Source: Himantopus leucocephalus | Lineage: Eukaryota; Chordata; Aves; Charadriiformes; Recurvirostridae | Direction of reading: 5' to 3' | DNA: 64,000 nt | Assembly: GCA_003993805.1 (NCBI GenBank) | Contig: RSEF01000001.1 | Span: 94,541,855-94,605,854, forward strand | Shown here: one piece after another, positions 12,761 through 26,624 of the stretch | Layout: every line of letters starts with the position of its first letter | Position numbering within the stretch: position 1 is the first letter of the stretch | Made by a program: the position numbers and the translations under genes | Notes under the pieces: model-generated | Seen by the model: the letters and a program-made list of their open reading frames with translations, nothing else | Databases searched by the model: none | What the model was told of the DNA's origin: nothing

Positions 12761-15700
12761 GAAGTAGAAAGAAAAAGTCTGGAAAGTTTAAGGGCTTTCA
12801 TCATGGAGAAATAACAATATAATATGACGATATTCAAGAGGACATGTACTGACTAATACTAGACTGAATAGAGCAGAATTGACAGAAACAGGGCAGATTT
12901 TGAGAATCATCAGCTTTTGATAACTCAAATAGGGAGATGGTGATGTTACCAGAGGAAAGGCAGAATGGGAAAAAAAATAGATCTCACAATTGAAAGCAGA
13001 TAAATACTTATGGGAACACAGGGACATGAAGGAGCCATTGAAGTAGATGTTGGAATAGATGAACTTGGAAGGAAACTTGAACAGATCATGATATGACATG
13101 ATGACATTGTGGTACGACATGATAGACATTATGATATACCATGACTTGGCAAAACCCAAACGAGCTTAAAAGGGGCAGGCTTATGTCCCAGTTCCAGAAA
13201 CAATCCAACTATCACAGTCTGCAGAGACCACTTTGTGAATTTACCCCAAAATCAAATGAAACAAAGCCATACCTATGTTGATGCTGGTACCTAAGGTAAA
13301 CTACTTGTTAATTTGAGGTTGTCTTATCTTACATTACCGTGTGGTCACAGTTTGGAACTGAGAGCAAAAAGAACAAGCAGAGAGAACTTAAACAAACCCA
13401 GAAGCAAGAGCAAGATGCAGAAAATCAGATGAAAGAGAAGATAGCTAAATTAGGTTTTGTAAATGGATCCCAACTCATCCAGAACTTTACGGTGGATCTG
13501 AGGAGTTGTCCTGGTGATCTCTCAGGTCAAGACCAGCAGGCTTCAAAACTCAAAATAGAATAGTCTTCACTAGAATAAAAATAAGATTATTTGATTTTTT
13601 TAAAAAATAGAGAAAACTTAAGCATGTAGATCAGGAATAACAGAAATAAATACATAGTTTATACACAACTCCCCCGCACCCACTACGACCTTGGTTGCAA
13701 TTAACTCGGTGACCTTCTGAGCTGCTAAAATTTTGTGCTTACACTCCATTGCCTAGGAGATTGTTTCCGCACCTCCACAGCTCGGATGGCTCCTCCCCTA
13801 CAGCTGCCCCTCTTCTTAAATTGCAACCCTCAATTCCCTCAGTGACTCCCTATCCCACAGTACTCTGTAGCCTCTATTAAATAATTTCTTCCTTGCATAT
13901 GCTCAATGGCTTTCCAAAGGAAGAGCTATCTTGCTGGTGGGGTAGAGATCTGATCATCTCATCTTAGAATAAACTGAGAACAAATCAAATAGGCACAGTG
14001 TGCATGCAAGTATCAAAAAGTTAAAACAAAAAAAAAAGGTAAAATTAGATGGCTGAGAGGCAGAACACTTTTTATAACAGTATTATGCACCCAAAAGCAG
14101 CCAAAGTGAATAAGAACTAGCAAACAGTGAATGAACTATTTGAAGTGGGTTCAGAGGTTTTCTTAATTTCTTGGAGAATAATGTTGCATCACAAGTATTC
14201 TCTGAAGTAATCAGCTTGAAGCAATTTTTAGCAGAAGAGACTAAGGAACATCTAGGAAATACAGGTTCATCCTTAATGATCAAAACATATTAGGGATGCT
14301 TCTAAGCTTGTGAATTTGTTATTATTTCAGGACAGAGAATCTACAGCCTCTCTAGGAAACTGCTCCTTACCTGTATATCTAGATGATGAGCTCTGATTGC
14401 AAATGGTGAATGTTCGTTAATAAGTCACCTGCACCATGACCTGTATGTTGTTGTCAGCTAAAACCATCCTTGAGAGATCCTAGGCACCGTGTGGTAGATA
14501 ATTTGTGCCTTTCTTCCTCTCCTTTCTGTAGATTGCTTGTTGCACAAGTAAAATGAATAATTGCACATCCAATCTGTCAATCATGCTATCATGCTATTAC
14601 ACCAGCAGCATGACTGACATCATAAGTGTGGAAAGAAAAAGCAGTGATGAGCTATGTAGAACTGGGCTGGCACAGGCTGTGTTAGGGCTCCTGGTTTGTG
14701 TTGGACTTGGCTAATTTCAAAAGAAGAATGCTCCCTCTTATGTAAGCCGTGGCCAACTAGGAAAAAATGTCATCATAGCTGGAAAATTTAGGAGGAGAAC
14801 TGGCTTATGAGGCAAAATTATTTGGACTGAGATGAAAAGGGAAGGTTTCAAGGACATGTTAGGGGTATGCCTGAGCTGGGGTTGGGCAAGAAGAAGGGAT
14901 CTTGAGTATGGACAGGTATCTCCAGGAGGTCATGGCTAGGATTAGAGGTATGCAAGGAAAGAAATAATTTATTTCGTTTTCCTGATACATGTTCAACTTT
15001 CAAATGCTTGAAAAGTCACTTCTTTGAGGCCCTAGAATCTATTGATGTCTCTGAGTGGGTGATCACCCTAATGGTTTAGGGGACTTAAGGAGCAGATTGG
15101 TTGCAAAGGACAGTCCTAATTTGTTAGGTACTGGAACTAGTGATAAAGAAGCTTGATGCAACAAAAAATTAATTTTCATTCAGCTCAGCTCTCCATTCCA
15201 GCTGATGCATGGCCACATGAATGTTAGAAAAGAAGGGGTCAGGAACACACCTAGAAAGGAGGAAAAGGGCTGTTTTTTCTGATTGCAGCAGAGACATAAG
15301 CAACCATAAACCTTTTCTCAGTAACACTCGGGTCTTGCTTACATTTCAGACTTCCATCATTATTAGAACAAATGCTATAAACTACTCATATGAATTCCAT
15401 GGTACTGGTTGCTGACTGTACTAGTGTGTCCTGTCCTGTCTCAGCTAACTGAAGTAAATGATGTCAATGTAAAAGTCATAGCACAGACATCTTATCGCTA
15501 CCATTAAAGACTTTTAAATACTTAATTTACTATAAAATTTATACCAGTAAATCTTGTACAATTTTGACTAGGCTTCAATTTTCCTTCTCCTTCACCCATC
15601 CAAATGCAGATACCCATAGAAAAACACCTAACGCTCCTGCACAGAAAGGTTCTGGCCCATTTGCCATAAAACAACCCTCGGTGGTAGTAGTAAGAGATAA

Positions 15701-17532
15701 AGACAAAGGTAAACAGAGAGAAGACAGTCGTTCTCTTGGCAGCCAGAGTAATAAATCCATCACAAATGAGGAAAAAGCAATTCCCCTGTGGCAATAACTT
15801 CTCCTGTTATCACTGGCTGCTGATACAGGGATGATAATGAGAGTAAGCATAACATTCACTGGACTCCCTCCCTCTTTTATCAGGCCCCTGCTTTGACTTG
15901 TAGGGAAGTGTTGGGGGAAGGGAAGAACTGCATCGAGCAAGTGCATCCAGGCTGAAGTACTGGGTCGCACTTTAGCATGAAGGCTGCAGAAAGTCTTTTC
16001 TCTGTGGAATTCATTAAACTAAAGCTGCCGTATACTTACCAGCAAGAGCCAATTTTGACTGTCACAAGGAGAAAAAGGTGCAAAAAGTACCCCAGGGCCA
16101 TAAGGGAGCAATAATCTCCAGATGTCAGAGAGACAGATAGACTAGTATTTCAAGCCCAGGACAAGATAAGTGAGCAGAAGAAAGTGCAAGAACTGCCCCA
16201 CGAATGGCATTGTATCCCAGGGCTGACATTTAATGTTCATGCCATCTAAAAATATTAAACCTGGAACAGGAATCCAGGGAGGGGCTGTAGATCAACAGTA
16301 GAAGCTACTGACCAAAGTCAGGAGTGGTGGAGGGATAATGGCCAATGAAAAATAAGGCACAGATATTAAATGATGGGATCTATTCCAACTTTCATTTAAC
16401 TTGAGAACTGAACTAAGTTCTATAAGCTGCTAACTCAGATTGTTTATGAGAAATTACTGATTTTTTGATGCCATGTTTGTATGTTTAAAAACATTGCTTA
16501 CAGTCTTGCTCGTGCATTATTTCATGTTCAGGGTCAGCAAAAATCACTGATAGTATTTGTGGTATCTTATTCAGACACAGTCCTTGGTTTGGGCATAAAT
16601 CATTTTTTGTCTATCTGTATCAGAGTCATATTCTATTCCACAAGTAGTATTATGTCTATAGCATATTTTGACAGGGATCAGCCAGAAAACAAAAAAAAAA
16701 GCAGAGATGGTCCTTGTGAAATTTTTCAAATCCTGCTCCCTCTCCTGCTTGTCCTTGTGTCAGGGTGAGAGTTGTTGCTCTCTGCCAGGTGCACTAGTTG
16801 GACTAGGGAACTTTACCTAGTCCACAGGTTTTTGGGTATTATGAGGACCATCAGCTCACACAAGTCTGCAGGCTCCTCAGACCCATCATGCTGAGGGACC
16901 AGCTGTGCCACCTGGTGAAGACTCATTACTCTGGGAAGAAGATGCAGCATTGCAGATTACAGCCCTATCTTCATCAGTGAGGGCCCTGTTCAAGGAGGGA
17001 AGGGGACCTACAGGGCAGAGTACTTGCCTGTACCAGGGGGACCATAGCTCTGGCTACAGAGCTTGCTGGTATACAGCACTGCTGGTACCACTGGCACCAC
17101 CACTGCTGGCCAGAAGGTTCCTCAACCGCCTTTTCTCTCCCTCCAAGCGGAACAGCTCAAAATCCCACCATTAAACCCCATGGGATGGAATGAAGGTCTC
17201 TGTAGGGGCAGGGTACTCTCCTTGCTTTGGGCAGGAGGGTTCTCCACTGTGTTCCTGCAGGAGACCATCTTGGCAAGATAACTGTACTTTGTGGCAAGAC
17301 TGCTCGGACAGACATGTCTGCCTATACAATCTCATACTGAATTTTGCCACACTGATCATTACAACCCTGTCCTCTCTTGACCTGTAGTCTTGAATGCTGG
17401 GGAACATGATCATTGTACTAAATCAGCTGCTGCACATTCAGATCTGCTTGGAAGTGCATTAACGTCTTTAATATCTGTGTTCTGATACCACATCTGCAAT
17501 GTCATTTTGTCAGGATGCCTTCCTTAGCAGTA

Positions 17533-18800
17533 TCAGTTACTTCTTTCTGGCCTACTGGCCATTTTAACATGAGCATTGTAGGACCTGTGGAAAGACAGGG
17601 CCAAAGGCTTTGGGAAATGCTGTGCGCTTGGCTGTCTTGCCACAGCTACACATAAATATGGCTGCCAGCAGAAGGATGTGGCAAAAGGGCAGCTGTAAGA
17701 GGAGGTTTTGGAGCTGGATGGGTGTTTGCCTGTGTTGCGATCCATCTTTCTACAGTGAGTGTTGGGAGAAGTGGGATAAGCTGTAGGATTTGGAAGTTTG
17801 CTTGTCCTGGCGTGTTTTTTTTTCTGGTCATTCATGCAGCTCCTTTGGGATACAGATCATACCACATATTTCCTCTACACCTTGGAGAAAAAGAGGGTTC
17901 TAGGAAGCATATCATCTGCATCCTGGCAGAGGACAGCACTCTATTTAAGGATCTGAAGCAGATGAAAGAAGGACTGAGGGCTTTCTATGTGGACCTGTTC
18001 TCTTTAGATACCAATATTATGTCCTTCAGTAAACTCCATGTCTTCTGGAAATGTTTCCCTTTTTGGACAAATTTCTTAATTGATTAAAAGGCTTCTTCAT
18101 TTTTATATGGTTTTCTCTTTGATCCATTCCAGTGGATTTTTTGACCCTTGTTGCTTCCACAGATTTAGTGACTCCAAGTACATTGTGGTCATTATGAAGT
18201 ACTGGTTTCAACTAAGAAGTTGAATTGTTTGGTGCATTCCACATCCCAATGCGACATTTGCCCAGCGTATATGGGGGTCATTGCGGTTTTTTGTTACTTC
18301 TGTAGTTTCTGTCCTAGCTGTCTGTCTGATCTCAATCAACATATCACGACGTTGCAGTTTAGGTTCAGAAGGTGGTGATGCAGATCCAACACTATACACT
18401 TTCTATTTAGGTCTGAAATTTCAACCTATTCTGATGTTGAGTTCATTAGTTTGATCCAGGTTCTCATCAGCATATAGTACTACTCGATCACTAGTATGGT
18501 TTACCTTATCTTTCTGCCTATTTTGTGTTCTCTTATTACAATTTCCCATTGATTGTCTGCCACAAAGTTTTTAATATGCCTGGTGTATCTCCTGTTAGGA
18601 CAAGAGACTGGTCCTACATGTTATTTTTCGTAATTCTAACATTTGCACAGAAGTAGGTATACCACTGCTTTGGTTCTTGTTTTGGTACTCTATTTAAATT
18701 GGACCATATTTCGTTTCTATGTCTAATTTGATTGTTCACAGACTCTGATCTGCCCTGCACTTGAGGATACAGAATTTTTGTAACTTTACTATCCTTCATA
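17533..18800 (-). other. Cluster of decayed minus-strand open frames, family unknown
   Basis: Several minus-strand frames follow one another here (18799-18614, 18399-18208, 18211-18026, 17835-17533), with stops and frame changes between them. The residue mix is protein-like and hydrophilic, for example KQEPKQWYTYFCANVRITKN and DPHIRWANVALGCGMH. The pattern suggests one old coding region that has decayed, such as a retroelement or a processed pseudogene. I cannot assign a family and see no terminal repeats. Chance open frames remain possible. Confidence 0.25.
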
Positions 18801-20147
18801 AAAATGACCTGAAGAAAATATGCTTTTGCACCTGTTATCTTCTCTTAAATGTTCAGTCCAAAAGTGTGCTGATAACCTTCCTAATGTTCATCATCAGAAG
18901 CCTGATTCCCGCAGCTAGTCTGTCCCTTCTGTACAAGGTCACTCTTTACAACAGTCTGTATCAAGAAGCTGGATTACAAAACAATTTTCTCTTCCTTTCA
19001 CGGGGTTTGAGCAATCATGTGACTGAGAGGTGACCAAGCTGGATTGATGGAAATCTAATTGTTCTGATGGGTGAGATATCTGTTCAATCAATGGCCTGAG
19101 CTAATTTAACATTGCAGCCATGGGCATTAGATCCACCATGACAGGGGCAGTAGGAAAGCATGTCCAAGAACAGAGGGAAGAAAATAAGTCTGTCCCTTTT
19201 CGCAGCTACCTGCCATTAGATTATACTACAAACCCATACATTTTACTACAAACCCAAACACACTGATCTGGGAATGGGAAAGTGGGGAGAAGGAGAGAGA
19301 AGCCTGCACTCGTAAATAGCAGTTGTGTTGGAAGTGGAAAAAAACAGAGGTTCTGAAAGAATGAAAAATCCTTGTGGAAGGATTTGGAAAGGGTGTGCCA
19401 CAGTATCTTAGGGTGTTTTGTTAATACATTATACTAACATTATACTATGTACTTCCTATAAGGATATGAGGTGGCTGAGTAGAATATAAAAAGAAAAAGG
19501 CTGGAAGAAACAGCGCATCAAGAAATAATAAGCAAGCTATACTCAGTGAATCTCTTGCTACCAGCTGAGGATATATGAATTTCCTCCCTATCTTTCCTAT
19601 GACTGGCACTTTTGAAGGAAAAGGTCAGTTCAATACTTGTCCAACCCCTGGGGTTCTGTTCCATAAGATGCTGCTGAGATGAAGAAGTGGGGCAGAGCTC
19701 ACAAGGGTTGACCCAGTAGGGCACTTTGGGCAGTTGTTGGTGCTGCCTCACAAGTTTAAACCGTTGTGATTCATGCTTCAAGGGCAGTGTTTCTTTAATA
19801 CAGTTATGTCTACAGGTACCCTACGTAGCATTCAAGCAGTTTCCCACAGTGATGGAACAGTAAAAGTAAAGCATAAGGGTGGCATGGGCTAGAACAGAAT
19901 GGAGAGTGAGAGGTACCATGGGGAAGGACTACTTCTTGCAGATACTCTGTCTCTTTCTGTGGACTTGTGGCGAAGAGCTACTAGTCAGGCTGGAATAGCC
20001 GACACTACCTAAGCCCTACACAGAACAGCCTGCCTGTCACACCTGCATAATCAAAAGCCAGTAATGTATTAGACCTTGAACTTCTTAGTTTTCCTTGTTC
20101 CACATTTCCAAAGTCTCTAGTCTGGTCTTTTGTCTTTTGGTGTAATG

Positions 20148-20166
20148 NAAAAAAAAAAAAAAAAAG
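20148..20166. repeat. Poly-A run with one ambiguous base
   Basis: An N followed by about 18 A residues. The N marks uncertain length of the homopolymer in the assembly. Confidence 0.85.
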
Positions 20167-20496
20167 GAACTCTTTAAGGGTCATGGGATAAGAGTAGTTC
20201 AGACTGCTTTTGAAAGGTAAGGAAGCTGGGTTAAAGAAGACAGAGCACGCAGTAATTCAAGATTTTCCAGTGTTGGCCTGAAGCTTCACAGCTGCCTCAA
20301 AATTGCGAGCGGCACAAAGAAGGGACAGTCACGTTCCCTTCCTTGCACCAGCTCTGTTATGTCTGCCCTTAGCATGGTGAAAGGTAAACTGATGGAAAAA
20401 CATTCATGTCTTTATGCGGGTAACTTCTCAGTGGTGTGCTCTGAATGAGTTCACCACAGGTCAGGGAAGCAGCATTTAAGTAAGAAGCTGTTACAT

Positions 20497-20887
20497 GTGG
20501 TGGTCAATAGATCATCTCAGCTACAATGTACACCCTCACATGAAACATTAAAACACACGTTTAGGCAAGGGGAGAACTTTATTTATCCCTCGTGTAATCT
20601 TCCCAACAGAAAGATTTTCATGCACCTCTGGAATAAAGTTCCTACACCACACTGGCGGTTTCTTCTGTCACTACTATGTTGCACAGCTGTGATGTGTTTA
20701 ATCTTGTATTTGCGTTTACCATTCCTGGAAAGCTTAGATAAACCTACAGTTCCATTACCCTAAGGGCCTGGAGCACTATGGACTTCCAATTAAAGGAAAT
20801 GAGATTTCCAACATGCCCTATTTCTGCATGGAATTGGAACGAAAAGCAGCATACTCATACACTAAGTGCCTTGTCCTCTACCTCTGA
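20497..20887 (+). pseudogene. Frame-broken ORF with a membrane anchor, family unknown
   Basis: The first frame (20497-20763) encodes a basic, Trp-containing lead HLWNKVPTPHWR, then a hydrophobic stretch FLLSLLCCTAVMCLILYL and PFLESLDKPTVPLP before a stop. Shifting by one base at 20761 opens a second frame to 20887 with KGLEHYGLPIKGNEISNMPY. The layout of short cytosolic lead, one anchor and proline-containing stem resembles type II Golgi enzymes. That is only a layout resemblance. It could be a decayed gene, an exon with a sequence error, or chance. Confidence 0.25.
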
Positions 20888-21411
20888 TAATAAACTTGAT
20901 GCCAAGCAGTGTAATATAAAATACCTCTCTGGTCTTGAAAAGGGCTCACAGTTTGTTGGTAAGTTATTCAGAGGAGTAAATACAAAGGCTGACCGAAGAA
21001 TTGTTTAAGGACCTTAACGGTATGACTGAGCAATAAAACGACAGATGAAACAGTCACAATAAACGATGACTGGGAAGAGGAACAGATGTTCTAGCTTTGC
21101 ATACACAAGAATTGTCCAACTGATACTATTAAAGCTGACTTCTACTATTTAAGAATAAGGTCTTGGGGTTAAACAGAACGGTCATAATAATGACTCCCTC
21201 AGTATTTTTTTAGAACCATGGTTTAAGTAGTAGGAAAATAAGACTACATAAAATGCAATGTGCCACTACATCTTGAGTAATACTTGCATTTCTATTTTCC
21301 CCAATCTCAAAAAGAATATATTAGAACTGAAAGAGTTTCAAATGATGGTCAAAATCATGAAATTATGAAAATGTATGAGGAACAGCTAAGCACTCTGAGT
21401 GCTTTGGTTAA

Positions 21412-23610
21412 TTACAGAATTGCAGAATATTTGAGCTTTGGATGTGACACCTGCATCTCATCCAATACCATGCTCAAGCAGTGTCAGCTGGAGCAGGTTG
21501 CCCTGAAGTATGTCCAGGGCATGTCAATATCTCCCAGAATGCAAATTCTACAACCTCTCCAAGCAACCTGTGCCCGTGCTCAATCACAGCAAAAAAACTC
21601 TTTCCTTATGTTCAGACAGAATTTATGCCCATTCCATCTTGTCCTGTCACTGGGTGCCACTGAGAAGAGTCTGGCTTCATAATCTTCAGTCATCAGATTA
21701 CAAGTTCCCCTCTGAGCCTTCTCTTCTCCAGGCTAAACCGTCCCAGTCCTCTCAGTCTTTCCTCATATGAGAGATGCTCCAGTTTCTTCATCATCTTTGT
21801 GGCCCTTTGAAGAACTCACTCCAGTAGCTCCATGTCTTTTGCAGTGGGGAGCTCAGAACTGGACACAGGACTCCAGATGTGGCCTCTCCACAGCTAAGTG
21901 GAGGGCAAGGATCACCTCCCACAACCTACTGGCAACACTCCTAATGCAGCCCAGGACACCAGTAGCCTTTTTTGCAACAAAGGCACACTGCTGACTCATG
22001 TTCAACTTGGTGTCCACCAGGACCTCCAGACCCTTTTCTGCCTAGCTGCTTTTCAGCTGGTCAGTCCCTGGCATGTACTGGTGCATTGGATTATTCATCC
22101 CCAGCTGCAGGACTCTACATTCCACTTTGTTGAACTTCATGAGGTTCTTCTCTGCCCATAACTCCAGCTTGTCAAGGTCCCTTTGAATGGTAGTGCAACC
22201 CTCTGCTGTATCAACCACTCATCCCAGTTTTGTATTATCTGCAAATTTGCTGAAAGTTTACTCAGTTCCATCATCTAGATAATTAACGAAGATGTTAAAC
22301 AGTACTGGATCCAGTGTCGACCCTTGGGGTACACCACTAATGACTGGCCTCCAGCTGGCTTTTGTGCTACTGATCACAACCTTTTGAGCCCTGCAGTTCA
22401 GTCAGTTTTCAATTCATTTTGAGCTCCACTTGTCTAGCCTGTACTTAATCAGCTTGCTCTGAGGATGTTGTGGGAGACAGTGTCAAAAGCCTTGCTAAAG
22501 TAAAGATAAAACCAAACCCACTGCTCTCTCTTCATCCACCAAGCTGTCATCTGATCAGAAGGCTATCACATTGGTTAAGCATGATTTTTTGCCTTCATAA
22601 ATCCATACTTGCTACTCCCAATCACCTTCCTGCCCTTCATGTGTCTGGAAATGGTTCCCAAGATGAGTTGCTCCATCACCTTCCTGGGGATTGAGGTGAG
22701 GTGGACCAGCCTGTAGTTTGCCTGGCTTCTTGCCCTTTTTGAAGATAGGAGTGACATTTGTTTTCTTCCAGTCCTCAGTAAGATAATCGAGAGTGGCCTT
22801 GCAATGAAATTGACCAACTCCCTCAGCACTTGTGGGGGCATCCATCAGGTTCTATGGACTTGTGTATGCCCAGTTTGTTTAAATGTTCCCTGTCCTCATC
22901 ACCTTCCAATGAAGGTCCTCGCTCTTTGTCACCTGGTCCCCTGTCCCTTTAGCAGAGGGCTCACATTTTCCGTCACCTTGTTTTGCTGCTGATGTACCTG
23001 TAGAAACCATTCCTGTTGCCCTTCATGTCCTTCACCAGATTAAACTCCAGATGAGCTTTGGCTTTCTTAACCTCATCCTCGCACACTTGGCCGGTGTTTC
23101 TGTATTCCTCCCAGGTCACATGACCCTCCTTACACCTTTCTGTGTTTGAGTTTAGTCAGGAGCTCCTTGTTCATTCATGCAGGCCTCCTGCTGCCTTTCC
23201 TTGATTTCCTGCTCATCAGGATGGATCATTCCTGAGCTTGGAGATGATTCCTGTATGTCAACCAGCTCTTTTGGACCCCTCTTCTCTTCAGGGCCATATA
23301 CTGTGGGATTCTTCCATGAAGATCCCTGAAAACCCAAAGACTGCTCTCCTGAACTCAAGGATTGTGATCTTGTTTATACTGTTTCTGCCTCTTCACATCT
23401 TGAGGCTGGCCCAGACCTTCACACCCCCAACCAGTCCTTCCTTGTTTGTAAGTATCAGGTGCAGCAGAGCACCTCCCCTTCCTGTCTGCTTGATTATCTG
23501 TGTTAAGAAATTTTTGTCAATGCACTCCAGAAACCTCCTGGGTTGCTTGTGCCCTGCTGTGTTGTTGCTCCAGCAGATTGCTTCCAGGGACTGTGAACAT
23601 GAGGCTCTTT
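21412..23610 (-). mobile_element. CR1 LINE, 2.2 kb, antisense, inactive
   Basis: The 3' end is at the left, and the 3' untranslated region runs to about 22.4 kb. A decayed reverse-transcriptase segment at 22845-22575 shows WKKTNVTPIFKKGKK and, in another frame, VMEQLILGTISRHMKGRKVI. Further right, minus-strand frames resemble the CR1 endonuclease region: NTAGHKQPRRFLECIDKNF near 23.55 kb and LILTNKEGLVGGVKVWASL near 23.43 kb. Frameshifts and internal loss between endonuclease and reverse transcriptase make it dead. It lies between CLCN1 and CASP2. Confidence 0.9.
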
Positions 23611-25984
23611 CAGTTGTCTGAAGAAAGCTTCATCTAATTCTTGAGTGTCTTTGCAGAACTGTGTTCTGTACCTAGACTGACTACATACTCAAAAATGGGT
23701 AGTATTTTTCTGTAGCTGTTAAAAGGCAGTAATTTATTTTTAAGAGTTAAATATTTTATCAGCTTCTGTGAGTGATCTTCAGGCAAATTCTGTCCTCTTC
23801 AGTGTCCCAGTAGAGCTTTGGGTAGCTCCAAGTCTCAGGTTATAGACTTCCATAGTCACTATGGTAGTTTACACAAGATCAAAGAATGTGTATGCTAGAC
23901 TATGCGCCGTTAAGACTAATTGGCCTAACTTCAATCTGAAGGGCTGAGTTGAGGGTCCAGAAGGTAATGTACTTTAAACACTGTGATTCCTCACATCATC
24001 AAATCAGAAAAGAACATACCGCATGTAAGTTGTCAAGAGTTTTTAGAGCTGCAGGTAATGGCTTTCTTTGAAAAGGTGTAGGTGCCACTCAGACTTGCAT
24101 TAGCACGGTGCAATAAATACAGTGAAGTTGCTTTGTGTTCTTAGGTACTTTTAGAATCTACTCTTAATGCCAATAGCTGACAGTCAAACATTCCTGATCC
24201 ACGACCTTTTATAAATATTTTGTGGAAACGGGTGACTGTCAATCCCAACAGTCACTTGGTTCTTTTAAGGACACATAAGAATCAACAACTTCGCCAGAAG
24301 GCAGGAATTTGTTGTAGAGATATATGGCTCCATTTTAACAATGTGAGCAAATCCTTTAACCCTGCCTATATCCTTAGCAATGTCCAAAGACTGAAGTGTC
24401 TGTTGCAGTAACAACTTGTGGAGGATCTCTTTGCTACTCCTATGGTCAGTGTGGAGACTTGTATCCTTGTCAGATACAAAAGCATAGTATGCCCTCACAT
24501 GCAGATAATCAGCAATGGAATCTGATTCCCCAGCAGTTCTAAGTCACTTTACAGTAAATGAAAACCCTTTAAATAAGCAGGTTCAGATAAGGTAGTCTCC
24601 AACATTAATAGCCTATGTCTGTCCTCCAGCTGTGTTAACAAGAGGAGTTAACGGAGATATCATTGTATCATGCAGATCTGTGGAAACTGTTCTATCAATA
24701 CTAACAGCAACTTCAGCAGCAACTTCCTGCTACTTCACTAAAGAAAGCATTGACAAAATAACTTAATTTTTACATAGCATATACTGCCAGCTTCTCTCCA
24801 GCATGCCTAGGTTCTTTGCTGTGATTTTGTGGAGATTTACAACGGTAGCCAAGTTTACCTTGAGGTATTTGCTGTACATTTCTGTATTGATGCCTCAAGT
24901 ACTGTACTTTGTATGCCACCTGCTGTACAGCTTGGGCAGTAACCTCTGTATTCCAGTTGCCCCTCTACTACAGTTGTTGACAATTTTGCTAGCAACAGGT
25001 CTAACTTTTTGAAATACCAGGAATTATTAGTACATGATCTTTCCACTGACCCCCCCACGCCCACGCCCCAAACTTGTCTGAAATAATTTAATCTGCTCTA
25101 CTGCCAAATTAGCGTGCAAGTATCAGCTGTCAAAACAATGATGTACTTTCTTTGTCCACGTGAAAAAGCTTACAGCATGCAGCTACCCTATTAGGTTTCA
25201 AACAAATGTGGGATGCCCCCTTATGCCATTTACACACAAGCAGGCTATTTTACTTTTTACAGCACAATGGCAAGAGTTAGACTGATCAGCCTGCTGCCAC
25301 CCCTTGGCATTTATTTGCTTGGACAGGAGGTCTGTACAGTTTGTGGAAAAGCTTAAGTTTTATTGCATTATAAGTAAGGGACACATAGCTGGACAGACTC
25401 ACTGAAATATAATGATATTCTTACTGCTACTGTGCAATAGTTGTGACAGCTTTCTCAGGAACAGACAACTGCAGTGCTGAGGGACACCACCACTGCTCTT
25501 CAGCTAGCTCCTGCTGTGCAAGATCTCCACTTTGCAGCTGGACACCTTGGATTGTTTGGAAATAACATATTAAAACATATAATTCTGGACACCTTTGTGA
25601 CAGAACCCAGTACCTGAATGAGGCTGGAAATGGGTGAAAAGAATGTTTTCCTGTGAGCAGCAGAAAAGGCTTCTTGCAGCACTCTGCCAGGACTGTGCGG
25701 TCTGGGGTAAAGGGCCTTGCAGGGAACCTCCAGCTGTGAGGCTGCAACTGCTCCCAGCCAGGCAGGGTAGAGCTGACTGGCAGGCAAACCCTTTGGTGCT
25801 GTTTCTGCTGCATGTTAAATCAAACTTTCTCCATGGGAAAAGCATTTAGGTCAGTAATAAACAGCACTGGCATGCAGCTGTTGTTGTCACCTCAGGAAGT
25901 CTTGCCCAGGTTGTTGACTGGAGAGGCTGAAGGAAGCAGGTTTACTCACCCCAGAGAAGAGGAGGCTGAGGGATGTCTATTTAC
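23611..25984. other. Interval without recognised features
   Basis: Unique sequence between two CR1 copies. Short open frames on both strands show no domain, no convincing splice borders and no repeat signature. Confidence 0.6.
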
Positions 25985-26165
25985 TGTCTGCCACTAGCTA
26001 GAGGGAAGGTATAGACAAGACGGAGCCAGGCTCTTCTCAGAGAGGCACAGGGAAAGCGCAAGAGGCAACAGCCATGACTTGCAACAAGGGAAATTCCTGC
26101 CTGAGCAGGGGATCGGACTGGACACTGGCAGATGTCCCTTCCTATCTAAATGTTTCTGTAACTCT
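25985..26165 (+). repeat. CR1 LINE 3' fragment
   Basis: It reads acggagccaggctcttctca, then gacaagagg-like gcgcaagaggcaac, and ends in gagcaggggatcggactgga followed by gtcccttcc. This is the order of the sense CR1 3' region. It is diverged, with internal losses. Confidence 0.75.
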
Positions 26166-26624
26166 CTTCTTTTCACTTTGATAGAGACAAAACCAAAATA
26201 CTGGCATACAAACTTAGATTATTAAAACTATGAAGACCAGGTCTGCTAGCAATACAAACTGGAAATGAGATAATTTCTCCAAAAAGCTGATAGGTCTCAC
26301 AGTGGAGCTTATGGCCACAGAAAAAAACACGAACATTTCCTATCCCCATGTTTTAAACAGGTAGGGCAGCTCTGAACATCTGTCTCTGCAGTGATGGACA
26401 GAGCACTACTTCATTGTTTGGTGAAGATGTTCTTACATAAATTATTTGCAAACAGGGTGGACTGGAGAGCTATGAACTCATGATTTGTCTCTAGGGCCTG
26501 GCACTCTGGAGAAGTAGATCTATAGTCAAACCACCCTTTAACCTGCTCCTAATCCAGAATCAATGACCGCCATGTATATTCCACCTTACTAAAATCTTAA
26601 AAATAAAATTCCTGTTACTTTACA

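Larger units (their letters stand above)
7676..21411. other. Interval upstream of CLCN1 without recognised genes
   Basis: No open frame here shows a known domain or a run of plausible splice-linked exons on either strand. The content is mostly unique AT-rich sequence, with pyrimidine- and purine-rich tracts near 7.8-8.15 kb, a hairpin at 9.2 kb, a purine-rich stretch at 12.06-12.76 kb, undefined decayed frames at 17.5-18.8 kb and a broken membrane-anchor frame at 20.5-20.9 kb. The CLCN1 promoter should lie just above 7675, but I see no TATA box. Confidence 0.6.

Noticed and set aside
13339..13563. Plus-strand 74-aa frame rich in Lys, Gln and Glu
   Set aside because: Composition follows local A-rich sequence; no domain, splice borders or similarity.
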